Shown here: piece by piece, positions 8,294 through 15,341 of the stretch | Layout of the letters: every line of letters begins with the position of its first letter | Position numbering within the stretch: position 1 is the first letter of the stretch | Assembly (NCBI RefSeq): GCF_028550415.1 | Contig: NZ_JAQQKX010000007.1 | Span: forward strand, 62,001 to 126,000 | Length of the DNA: 64,000 nt | Direction: 5' to 3' | From: Asticcacaulis aquaticus | Lineage (GTDB): Bacteria > Pseudomonadota > Alphaproteobacteria > Caulobacterales > Caulobacteraceae | Notes under the pieces: generated by a model | What the model was told of the DNA's origin: nothing | The model's input: only the letters and a program-made list of their open reading frames with translations | Database searches by the model: none | Made by a program: the position numbers and the translations under genes

Positions 8294-8703
8294 CGCGAAT
8301 ATTCCTTATAAAATATGGTTGAAATTCCCCTATTCCGTAACCTGCGGCATAGCTTCTGATTATGAAAGAAATTTTATGAGACGAACGCAAAAAAATGCGT
8401 CATGGTGCCGCGTCGTTTCAAATGAGCCTATTTTTCACTGGGAACGACACCACTACTTTTACAGCCTGTATAAGCCGCCCTTAATACTCCCCTACTCTGT
8501 GGGGGAGGTGGATTTTTGAGCGTCAGCTCAAAAAGACGGTGGGGGGCCTTGCGAAGGATCAACCCGCACCGCGCGTTGAACGTCCCAAAGGCCCCCACCA
8601 CCGCATCTAGCGCTTCGCGCGTCGTGCGGTCCCCCTCCCCGGTACACCGGGGAGGTATGAAAGGTGTCTCAACAGTTCCTTCATCACCAATTCCGGACAG
8701 ACC
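8294..8703. other. Intergenic region between the antiporter and M13 peptidase genes
   Basis: 410 bp between divergent genes. It contains presumptive promoters for both and, at 8486-8657, a pair of inverted palindromic repeats listed separately. No RNA or short gene was recognised. Confidence 0.5.
8486..8657. repeat. Paired palindromic intergenic elements, inverted orientation, no gene inside
   Basis: Left element 8486-8547: CTCCCC...GGGGGAGGTGGA, then the hairpin TTTTTGAGC...GCTCAAAAA, then GACGGTGGGGGG. Right element 8591-8657 is the mirror type: CCCCCACCACCGC, a GC-rich middle, CCCCCTCCCC and the terminal palindrome CTCCCCGGTACACCGGGGAG. The 43-bp spacer has no coding sequence. Each element has an outer palindrome, a second inner hairpin and a GGTGGGGG inner end. 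Confidence 0.75.
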
Positions 8704-10845
8704 ATGCGTACACGTTTCCCACTGCTCGCTACCACCGCCCTGGCCCTCAGCCTCGTTACCCCCGCCCTTGCACACGCCGATGAGCGTCGCTGCCTCGACG
8801 AGATGTGCTTCTACCAAAGCCTGCCCACCGTCGATGCCCTGCTGTCGGGTGCCGGTGCGGATGGCACAGAACCGGGCGGCGTCAATTCGACGGTCGCGCG
8901 CACCTTCGGCACCTGGGGCGTCGACCTCAAGGGCATGGACACCTCCGTCAACCCCGGCGACGATTTCTTCCGCTACGTGAACGGCAAGGCCGTCGACGCC
9001 ATCGTCATCCCCGACGATCGCACCTCGTGGGGGGCCTTTGCCGAGCTGCGCAACCTGTCGGACAACCGCCTGAAGGTCATTATCGACGATCTGTCGACGA
9101 AACAGGGCCTGACCGGCGACGAAAAGAAGATCGCCGACTTCTATAATTCGATGATGGACACGAAGGCGCGCAACGCGCTCGACGTCGCCCCCCTGGCCCC
9201 GACGCTGGCCAACATCCGCAATATCAAGACCAAGGGCGAGATGGCCGCCTATATGGGCCAGACTTCGGGCAAGTTCGGCGCCTCGATCTTCGGTCCGTCG
9301 ATCAATGCCGACCAGAAGAACCCCGGCATCAACATCCTGTACGTGTCGCAATCAGGCCTCAGCCTGCCGGACCGCGACTACTATCTGAAGGACAGCTTCG
9401 CCGCCAAGAAGACGCTCTACGAAGCCTATGTCACCGACGTCCTGCGCATGGTCGGCTATCCGAACGCCGCTCAGGCGGCCAAGGACATCGTCGCCTTCGA
9501 AACGAAGATCGCCGAGGCCTCATGGTCGCGCATCGAAAACCGCGACGACAACAAGACCTACAACCCGATGACGATCAAGGAAATCGCCGCATCGTCGCCG
9601 GGCTTTGACTTCGTTACCTTCTTCAAGGCCTCGGGCCTCGACAAGGCCGAGAAGATCGTCGTGTCGCAAAACACCGCCTTCCCGAAGATCGCCAAGATCT
9701 ACGCCGACACGCCGCTGGAAACGATCAAGGCGTGGCAGACCTTCAAGACCGTCGACGAAGCCGCGCCCTACCTGTCGGACCGTTTCTCGACGCGTCAGTG
9801 GGAGTTCCGTTCGCGCGACCTGAGCGGTGCCAAGGTGCAGCGTCCGCTGTGGAAGCGCGCCCTGTCGGTCACCGACGGCGCCATGGGCGAAGCGCTCGGC
9901 CGCGAATACGTCAACCGCTACTTCCCGGCGGAATCCAAGACCATGATGCAGGGCCTTGTCGCGGACCTGAAAACCGCCATGGGCAAGCGCATCGACGGTC
10001 TGACCTGGATGAGCGCAGAGACCAAGGCCAAGGCGCACGAGAAGCTGAACAAGTTCGGCGTCAAGATCGCCTATCCGGACAAGTGGAAGGACTATTCCAA
10101 GCTGGAGGTGAAGGCCGACGACCTGTACGGCAATATAGTCCGTAACTCGCAGTTCCGCTGGAACGAGCGTCTGGCCAAGCTCAACAAGCCGGTCGATCCG
10201 CTCGAATGGGGCATGACGCCGCAAACCGTCAATGCCTACTATTCGCCGACGCGTAACGAGATCGTCTTCCCCGCCGCCATCCTGCAACCGCCCTTCTTCG
10301 ACCCGAAGGCCGATCCGGCGGTCAATTACGGCGCCATCGGCGGCGTCATCGGCCACGAAATCACCCACGGCTTCGACGATCAGGGCCGCAAATCGGACGG
10401 CGACGGCGTCCTGCGCGACTGGTGGACGGCAGAGGACGGCGCCAAGTTCGACGCTCAGGCCAAGATTTTCGGCGCGCAGTACGACACCTACGAGCCGCTT
10501 CCCGGCGCGCATGTGCAGGGCGGCCTGACCATGGGCGAGAACATCGCCGATCTGGGCGGCGTGCTGATGGGCCTCGAAGCCTACCGCCTGTCGCTCAAGG
10601 GCGCTGAGGCCCCGGTGCTCGACGGTATCACCGGCGATCAGCGCGTCTTCCTGGGCTTTGCACAGGTCTGGGCGACCAAGTACCGCGACGACGCCCTGCG
10701 CGCGCAGGTCGTTTCCGACCCGCATTCGCCGGGCATGTTCCGCGTCATCGGCCCGATGCGCAATATCGACGACTGGTACAAGGCCTTCAACGTCAAGGAC
10801 GGCAAGTACTACCTGAAGCCGGAAGATCGCGTCCGCATCTGGTAA
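8704..10845 (+). CDS. M13 family zinc metallopeptidase (neprilysin/PepO-like)
   Basis: 713 residues with an N-terminal signal peptide (ALALSLVTPALAHADE), so periplasmic. The peptidase motif HEITH is at about 551-555 within GGVIGHEITHGFDDQG. The third zinc ligand and conserved pair occur in ENIADLGG at about 612. The NAYY motif (NAYYSPTRNEIVFPA) is present at about 513. Two cysteines follow the signal peptide (CLDEMC). Length and motif spacing are normal for the family, which degrades peptides of up to a few kDa. Monocistronic, with repeat elements on both sides. Confidence 0.95.
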   Translation: MRTRFPLLATTALALSLVTPALAHADERRCLDEMCFYQSLPTVDALLSGAGADGTEPGGVNSTVARTFGTWGVDLKGMDTSVNPGDDFFRYVNGKAVDAIVIPDDRTSWGAFAELRNLSDNRLKVIIDDLSTKQGLTGDEKKIADFYNSMMDTKARNALDVAPLAPTLANIRNIKTKGEMAAYMGQTSGKFGASIFGPSINADQKNPGINILYVSQSGLSLPDRDYYLKDSFAAKKTLYEAYVTDVLRMVGYPNAAQAAKDIVAFETKIAEASWSRIENRDDNKTYNPMTIKEIAASSPGFDFVTFFKASGLDKAEKIVVSQNTAFPKIAKIYADTPLETIKAWQTFKTVDEAAPYLSDRFSTRQWEFRSRDLSGAKVQRPLWKRALSVTDGAMGEALGREYVNRYFPAESKTMMQGLVADLKTAMGKRIDGLTWMSAETKAKAHEKLNKFGVKIAYPDKWKDYSKLEVKADDLYGNIVRNSQFRWNERLAKLNKPVDPLEWGMTPQTVNAYYSPTRNEIVFPAAILQPPFFDPKADPAVNYGAIGGVIGHEITHGFDDQGRKSDGDGVLRDWWTAEDGAKFDAQAKIFGAQYDTYEPLPGAHVQGGLTMGENIADLGGVLMGLEAYRLSLKGAEAPVLDGITGDQRVFLGFAQVWATKYRDDALRAQVVSDPHSPGMFRVIGPMRNIDDWYKAFNVKDGKYYLKPEDRVRIW

Positions 10846-10857
10846 GATATCCATTAT

Positions 10858-11022
10858 ACCTCCCTGCCTTTGGCGGGGAGGGGGACCGCACGAACAGACG
10901 AAGTCGGTGAGATGTGGTGGTGGGGTGTCTTTCTCGGGCACAATATATCCGTAGAAAGAACACCCCACCCGTCATCGCTCCGCGATGCCACCCTCCCCGC
11001 ACTGAAGTGCAGGGAGGTATAA
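10858..11022. repeat. Paired inverted palindromic intergenic elements, no gene inside
   Basis: Left element 10858-10926: ACCTCCC..GGGGAGGGGGACCGCACG ending GTGGTGGTGGGG. Right element 10961-11022 is inverted: CACCCCACCC, the hairpin ATCGCTCCGCGAT, CACCCTCCCC, then the palindrome GCACTGAAGTGC and AGGGAGGTAT. The spacer is about 34 bp. Same architecture as the pair at 58648-58818 and the pair that brackets the DUF559 gene at 30771-31142. Confidence 0.8.
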
Positions 11023-11030
11023 GTAAAAAA

Positions 11031-11060
11031 GCCCTCCGGTTTGTGCCGGAGGGCTTTTTT
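11031..11060. terminator. Bidirectional terminator after the XRE regulator gene
   Basis: Nine-base-pair stem GCCCTCCGG / CCGGAGGGC with a 6-base loop, preceded by six A and followed by six T. It serves the leftward regulator gene ending at 11076. Confidence 0.9.
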
Positions 11061-11075
11061 CATTGCGGCGACAGA

Positions 11076-11510
11076 TCAGTCTTCGTCCAGTTCCGCCAGC
11101 GACCGGACCAGTTCCAGCACCTTGCGGCGCTGCTTTGCCGACCGGATACGCGGAAAGGCCTCGGCCAGTTCAATGCCTTCGCCCGACATCAGGAACGCGT
11201 GCACGGCCTGTTCGCTATGCGATTCGCTGAACCCCTCGGTCTCGTTCGCGCCGAAGCCTTCGAAGTAATAGGCCACCGGCGTTTTCAGGACATGCGAAAT
11301 CTCATAGAGCTTCGACGAACTGATGCGGTTGGTGCCGCGCTCGTATTTCTGGACCTGCTGGAAGGTCAGGCCGATCTGGTCGGCCAGCGCCTCCTGACTG
11401 AGGCCGAGAAATTTGCGGCGCATGCGCACACGGGCACCGACGTGGATATCAACGGGATTAGGCGCCTTGTCATCTACGGACACCGGCGCATTCTTAACAG
11501 GCGAATTCAT
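11076..11510 (-). CDS. XRE-family helix-turn-helix transcriptional regulator
   Basis: 144 residues. The N-terminal HTH at about 25-80 has the phrases RVRMRRKFLGLSQEALADQI and FQQVQKYERGTNRIS typical of the family. The C-terminal 60 residues are acidic and helical, rich in Glu and Leu. Proteins with this layout are widespread in Rhizobiales and Caulobacterales, often with targets in envelope or cell-cycle genes; the target here is unknown. The ATG at 11510 is the first in frame. A strong terminator follows. It is transcribed in the same direction as the small membrane gene at 11621-11857 and could share its transcript, although 110 bp separate them. Confidence 0.9.
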   Translation of the reverse strand: MNSPVKNAPVSVDDKAPNPVDIHVGARVRMRRKFLGLSQEALADQIGLTFQQVQKYERGTNRISSSKLYEISHVLKTPVAYYFEGFGANETEGFSESHSEQAVHAFLMSGEGIELAEAFPRIRSAKQRRKVLELVRSLAELDED

Positions 11511-11620
11511 TCTGTACTCATACCAATTTGCGACACATTACGCGTGCCTTACGGTTGCACTGCAAGTGCTACGCCGTTATACGCGAAAATGCCGATTCTG
11601 GATGACACAGATATGTGAAT

Positions 11621-11857
11621 TCAGCGTTTATGCGATGAGGCGACACCGATCAGGCGCAGCACGATCCCCGTCGCCAGCACAGCCCCGCCGATTTCCGCCT
11701 GCACCAAATAGCGGTCCATATGACCGAACAGGTCGTTGGCGGGCGAAACGCCGTGCTGAAACCTGGCCAGCACCCCATAGACCATCAGTACCGGCGCCAG
11801 GGCCAGCCCACCGCCGGCCAGCATGATCGTACGCGCAGAATTTTGAAAACGAACCAT
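11621..11857 (-). CDS. Small membrane protein, divergent from the TetR regulator
   Basis: 78 residues from the ATG at 11855-11857, with AGGA 8 bases upstream. An ATG three codons earlier has a poorly spaced site. Two hydrophobic segments (about 10-30 and 52-70) are separated by a loop containing FGHMDRYLVQAEIGG, so probably an inner-membrane hairpin. It is divergent from tetR and may be controlled by the operator array at 12084-12154, although that lies more than 220 bp upstream with a repeat between. The open frame continues far upstream, but that part translates the intergenic repeat and is not supported. Function unknown. Confidence 0.5.
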   Translation of the reverse strand: MVRFQNSARTIMLAGGGLALAPVLMVYGVLARFQHGVSPANDLFGHMDRYLVQAEIGGAVLATGIVLRLIGVASSHKR

Positions 11858-11917
11858 GACAAACATCCTGTTTGTTTGAAGAACCGCGCCCTGAACAGCC
11901 CGCGCGTGTGGCTCAGA

Positions 11918-11966
11918 AAAGCGCATCCCCAAAAGTGTGCAGCGGTTTTGGGAATCAGATGCGCGA
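11918..11966 (-). repeat. Copy of the GANTC-containing palindromic repeat
   Basis: Reads AGCGCATCCCCAAAAGTG...AGCGGTTTTGGGAATC...ATGCGCG. It is the reverse orientation of the copies at 4107-4211, with CCCAAAA / TTTTGGG as hairpin and GAATC as GANTC site. Confidence 0.75.
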
Positions 11967-12083
11967 CTAAGAAAGTTCGATTCGGGGAGTTGGGGCGAAA
12001 CGGCTGGGAACCGTTTCGCCCTCCCCCTCGCTCCGGCCCCCCGGAGGATGAAAGCGTCTTTAACATGGGGACAACATATGTTA

Positions 12084-12096
12084 TGAACGCCGTTCA
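12084..12096. promoter_or_regulatory. Palindromic operator-like site A upstream of tetR
   Basis: TGAACGCCGTTCA is a perfect TGAAC-N3-GTTCA inverted repeat of the same class as the two sites nearer tetR. It lies 34 bp (centre to centre 35) from site B, so it may be an accessory site. Confidence 0.5.
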
Positions 12097-12117
12097 CAAT
12101 TGTGATGTAGCGCACAT

Positions 12118-12132
12118 TTGAACGACGTTCAA
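12118..12132. promoter_or_regulatory. TetR operator site B
   Basis: TTGAACGACGTTCAA, a 15-bp inverted repeat 47 bp upstream of the tetR start. The exact reverse complement occurs at 50490-50504 in front of an unlinked secreted-protein gene. Confidence 0.7.
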
Positions 12133-12139
12133 TATAAAA

Positions 12140-12154
12140 ATGAACATTGTTCAA
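12140..12154. promoter_or_regulatory. TetR operator site C
   Basis: ATGAACATTGTTCAA, centred 22 bp from site B. Its counterpart TTGAACAATGTTCAA at 50512-50526 has the same 22-bp centre spacing to the counterpart of site B. A T-rich tract and the tetR start follow, so binding here should block tetR transcription (autoregulation, inferred). Confidence 0.7.
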
Positions 12155-12178
12155 AATATTTTTTTTTGAGCACCTGCC

Positions 12179-12805
12179 TTGACCGATACCCCCCCTGCCT
12201 CCGCCGCCAAATCGTCGACCATCAGCCGCCGCCGCGAAGCCCAGTTCGAAGCCCTGATGGAGGCTGCGGAAAAGCGCATCGTGGCCGAGGGGGTTGGCGC
12301 CCTGAAGGCCCGCGATCTGGCCGGCGATATCGGCATCGCGCTAGGCGGGCTCTATAATATCGTCGCCGATATGGACGATCTAATGCTGCGGCTGGCTCAA
12401 CGGACCATGGGGCGGCTCGACGCGGCGCTGGAAGCCGGCGCGACCGTCACCGACGAGCCTGTGGCTCAGCTTCAGGCCATCGCTCTGGCCTATTACGACT
12501 TCGCGCGACAAAACCTGCAACTGTGGCGGGCCCTGTTCGAGATGCGCCTGAAAAACCCCGACCTGCCCGAATGGAACGTCGCCGCACAGCTGGGCCTGTT
12601 CCGCCACATGAACGGCCCGATGGCGCGCCTGATGCCGGACAAGTCGGAGATGGAACGGACTCTGGTCGCCCGGACCCTGTTTGCCGCCGTGCACGGCATC
12701 GCGGTTATCGGGCTGGAAGAACGCCTGATCGCCGTCCCGCCTCAGGCTCTGGCGGCGCAAATCCGCTGGCTGGTGCGCGCCGCGTGCAAGGACGTAGCGA
12801 GCTAA
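12179..12805 (+). CDS. TetR/AcrR-family transcriptional regulator
   Basis: 208 residues from a TTG start. The N-terminal HTH spans about 20-70 (ARDLAGDIGIALGGLYNIVADMDDL split around the recognition helix). The C-terminal ligand domain (about 90-200), with ALAYYDFARQNLQLWRALFE, resembles the TetR_C WHG type. The palindromes at 12118-12154 immediately upstream suggest autoregulation. An identical pair upstream of 50563 suggests a second target in trans. No ribosome site is obvious before the TTG, but the reading frame and domain start support it. The ligand cannot be predicted. Confidence 0.9.
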   Translation: MTDTPPASAAKSSTISRRREAQFEALMEAAEKRIVAEGVGALKARDLAGDIGIALGGLYNIVADMDDLMLRLAQRTMGRLDAALEAGATVTDEPVAQLQAIALAYYDFARQNLQLWRALFEMRLKNPDLPEWNVAAQLGLFRHMNGPMARLMPDKSEMERTLVARTLFAAVHGIAVIGLEERLIAVPPQALAAQIRWLVRAACKDVAS

Positions 12806-12829
12806 AAAATCAACCTTTAGGAAAATTGA

Positions 12830-12870
12830 CAGATGCGTCAGAATTAACTCTGTTAATTCTGACGCATCTG
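12830..12870. other. Perfect 18-bp hairpin downstream of tetR
   Basis: CAGATGCGTCAGAATTAA and its exact reverse complement, separated by CTCTG. It lacks a T tract, so it is not a standard intrinsic terminator; it could be a protein-binding site, an RNA processing signal or a remnant of a mobile element. Confidence 0.8.
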
Positions 12871-12879
12871 AAATTAGAA

Positions 12880-12916
12880 AGGCCCGGCAATGGGGGATAA
12901 TCACACTGCCGGGCCT
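12880..12916 (+). terminator. Candidate terminator hairpin downstream of tetR
   Basis: Stem AGGCCCGGCA / TGCCGGGCCT with a 17-base loop, followed by CTTCTGTTTT. The stem is strong, but the T tract is interrupted and the loop is long. Confidence 0.5.
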
Positions 12917-13108
12917 CTTCTGTTTTATAGAGCGTTTCCTCCCCGAAACGCCGGGAACTGACTTCATCTCTCTGGCGAAGTTCCGTTCTCTTGAGACCAG
13001 AGAAAACAGCTTTTTGGTGGCTGTGTCAACGCCTTTTATCGCATTATGTCAAAAATAATCCGGGAGCTTGCGGTTATGTCAAAAAGCTGTAAAGACAGGC
13101 TTGATAAT

Positions 13109-13122
13109 TGACAGCGATGTCA
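13109..13122. promoter_or_regulatory. TGACA-N4-TGTCA palindrome in the hisS 3' flank
   Basis: TGACAGCGATGTCA has the same half sites and central CG as the candidate LacI operator upstream of zwf (46717-46730). It lies at the 3' end of hisS, where no promoter is evident, so it may be coincidental. Confidence 0.3.
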
Positions 13123-13155
13123 TTCTTAAGGCAAGGTTAACCCTACGAAAGCCTT

Positions 13156-14667
13156 TTAACCATTTACGATAGATTTCAGATGGTTAATCGCCTCAGCGCG
13201 CGGCAGGGTCACCTGCCCTGGACGCGCTTCGCGCCATTCCTTGTTGTCGGAAATTTTACCGGCCAGTTCACGGCCCTGATCGAGATCCTTGATGGTTACG
13301 GTACCATTTGCCATCTCGTCGCCGCCCAGCATGACCACGGCGGGCGACAAACGACGGTCGGCGTATTTCATCTGCGCCTTCATGCCCGAACGGCCGAGAT
13401 ACACCTCGACGGCGAGTCCGGCGGCCCGGATGTCGGCGGCCAGCTTGAAATATTCGCCCATGTCGGCCTCGGAAAAGGCGATGATGACGATGGGGCCGCG
13501 CACGGGCTGCACCGCACCGGTTTCCGCCCCAGAATCTGCTAATGCCAGCGCCGCCGCCAGACGCGACACGCCGAACGAGAAGCCCGTCGCCGGAACGCGC
13601 TCACCGGTGAACCGCGCCACCAGGTCGTCGTAGCGCCCGCCGCCGCCGACCGAACCGAACTTGACGAGGTTGCCCTTTTCGTCGCGCGTCTCCATCAGCA
13701 GCTCGGCCTCGAACACCGCGCCGGTATAGTATTCCAGCCCGCGCACGATCGACGGATCGAACAGGGCTTCCGATTCGGCCACACCGAGACCGGCCAGCGC
13801 CGTCGAAATGCGCGACAGGTCTTCAAGCCCCGCCTGCCCTTCCGGCGAATTGGCCAGCACGGCGGCGAGTTTGTCCAGCACCGCACCGCGTTCGGCCTGA
13901 CCGCCCGACGCGTCACGACCGGCAGCGACGAAGCTCAGCACGGCCGCAATGGCCGCGTCGTTGAGGCCCGCACCCTTGGTGAAATCGCCCGACTCGTCCT
14001 TGCGCCCGCCGCCGAGCAGCAGTTGCACGCCCTCAAGCCCCAGACGGTCCAGCTTGTCGATGGCGCGCAGGACGCCCATCTGCTGACCGGCGCTGTCGAC
14101 GCCGAGCGACGCCAGAAGCCCGTTGAGCAGCTTGCGATTATTGATGCGCAGCACGGTCGGCAGGGCATTGGCCTTGAACCCCGCGACGGCCAGGGCGATG
14201 ATTTCGGCATCGGCTTCCGGGCGATCCGTGCCCACCGTGTCGGCGTCGCACTGCATGAATTCGCGCAGGCGACCCGGCCCCGGCTTCTCATTGCGCCACA
14301 CCGGCCCGAAGGCGTAGCGGCGGAAGGGCTTGGGCAGGGTCTCCCAGTTCTGCGCCGCGAACCGCGCCAACGGTGCCGTGTGGTCGTAACGCAGCGCCAT
14401 CCACTGATCATCGTCGTCCTGCAGCGAGAAGACGCCGACGTTCGGGCGGTCGGCGTCGGGCAGGAACTTGCCCAGCGCGTCGGCATATTCAAACGCCGAG
14501 GTCTGCAGCGCCTCGAAGCCGAAGTCTTCATAGACCTTCGACACATTGGCGATCAGCTTGCGCTCGATAGCGATCTGCGACGCGCGCTTGTCGGCAAAGC
14601 CGCGCGGGGCCCGCGCTTCGGGGCGGAAATCGGTGAATTCGGCGGTGTTGGGGGCGTTTTCGGTCAT
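13156..14667 (-). CDS. hisS: Histidyl-tRNA synthetase
   Basis: 503 residues, a class II synthetase that charges tRNA-His in the cytosol. Class II motif 2 is visible in FGPVWRNEKPGPGRLREFMQ and the histidine-binding motif in LEYYTGAVFE and GGGGRYDDLV. The C-terminal anticodon-binding domain spans about 395-500. Slightly longer than the E. coli enzyme (424) because of an insert between motif 2 and the histidine motif, as in the alphaproteobacterial subgroup. In Caulobacter and relatives the usual requirement for G-1 of tRNA-His is known to be lost; this copy appears to be of that group. The ATG at 14667 is the first in frame. Confidence 0.95.
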   Translation of the reverse strand: MTENAPNTAEFTDFRPEARAPRGFADKRASQIAIERKLIANVSKVYEDFGFEALQTSAFEYADALGKFLPDADRPNVGVFSLQDDDDQWMALRYDHTAPLARFAAQNWETLPKPFRRYAFGPVWRNEKPGPGRLREFMQCDADTVGTDRPEADAEIIALAVAGFKANALPTVLRINNRKLLNGLLASLGVDSAGQQMGVLRAIDKLDRLGLEGVQLLLGGGRKDESGDFTKGAGLNDAAIAAVLSFVAAGRDASGGQAERGAVLDKLAAVLANSPEGQAGLEDLSRISTALAGLGVAESEALFDPSIVRGLEYYTGAVFEAELLMETRDEKGNLVKFGSVGGGGRYDDLVARFTGERVPATGFSFGVSRLAAALALADSGAETGAVQPVRGPIVIIAFSEADMGEYFKLAADIRAAGLAVEVYLGRSGMKAQMKYADRRLSPAVVMLGGDEMANGTVTIKDLDQGRELAGKISDNKEWREARPGQVTLPRAEAINHLKSIVNG

Positions 14668-14779
14668 GCTGCGCGATTAAAGCAAACGCGGGCGGGAGAC
14701 AAGACCCACGACGGCGGCTTGCCAAAAAGCATAGTGACGATACTTTGCATCGCTAAGTTAATTTGGGGGAAGCGGGCCC

Positions 14780-15307
14780 ATGTATGCGACCTTTACGGAT
14801 CGGTTTACCCAGCGCCCGCAAGGTCGGTTGGAATTATGGCTGCCCGTCCTGATAATCATTGCCATGCTTCATGGACTGGGTTTGTGGCACGCTCAGGTCA
14901 ACAGCCGGTACGAACTGGAACATGAGTCCACGTTTTGTCCCTCCCACCCTCTGTTTTTCCCCACCATTATATCTCCGCCGCGTCCTGTTGATGCCGCGAT
15001 AGAGGTTCGTCCTCCCATAAGCGTCAAATCGTCTGTCGAGCCTTTACCCGCCCTGACCTTCCTGAAACGGCCCAATGATGCCGAGGCCCGGCAGGCGCTC
15101 GGGCAAACCACCCTGACAGGTTCGCAACGCGTGACCTTATTCTGCAAGGTGGAAAGCGACGGGCGTCTGTCCGCCTGTCGTTCGCTAACGCGGCCTGACG
15201 ACCCCTTGGGCGATATCACCGCGCACCTGTTCGAACAGCACACGCAACTGGCCGCGCCATACCCGCCGTCACGGCAGGTCTTCGTGCATTACGACTGGAA
15301 GTCATAA
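14780..15307 (+). CDS. Membrane-anchored periplasmic protein with a TonB-C-like end
   Basis: 175 residues. One membrane segment lies near the N-terminus (about 20-38, LWLPVLIIIAMLHGLGLW). A Pro-rich stretch follows, then a C-terminal domain of about 80 residues starting TGSQRVTLFCKVESDGRLSA. The pattern of strand, VxxDGRLxxC and final aromatic strand (VFVHYDW) resembles the TonB C-terminal fold. A similar arrangement ends the caspase-like protein at 55190-56428. No TonB box partner, ExbB or ExbD is nearby, so energy transduction is not shown. A weak terminator follows the stop. Confidence 0.6.
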   Translation: MYATFTDRFTQRPQGRLELWLPVLIIIAMLHGLGLWHAQVNSRYELEHESTFCPSHPLFFPTIISPPRPVDAAIEVRPPISVKSSVEPLPALTFLKRPNDAEARQALGQTTLTGSQRVTLFCKVESDGRLSACRSLTRPDDPLGDITAHLFEQHTQLAAPYPPSRQVFVHYDWKS

Positions 15308-15309
15308 AA

Positions 15310-15335
15310 AAAGCGCCCCGTTGCCAGAGCGCTTT
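15310..15335. terminator. Candidate bidirectional terminator between convergent genes
   Basis: Stem AAAGCGC / GCGCTTT with a 12-base loop, preceded by A residues and followed by CTTGTTTT. It lies between the TonB-C-like gene and the DUF4167 gene. The large loop makes it weaker than the other terminators here. Confidence 0.45.
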
Positions 15336-15341
15336 CTTGTT

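Larger units (their letters stand above)
12806..13155. other. 350-bp region between convergent tetR and hisS with strong hairpins
   Basis: No coding frame is supported. It contains two consecutive hairpins at 12830-12916 and a TGACA-N4-TGTCA palindrome at 13109-13122, listed separately. The stretch 12920-13100 has further weak inverted repeats and could hold a small RNA, but I see no promoter-terminator pair that shows it. Confidence 0.45.

Noticed and set aside
11858-12154. N-terminal extension of the small membrane gene up to 12154
   Set aside because: The extension translates the GANTC repeat and the operator array, has no ribosome site and would start at a TTG inside an operator.
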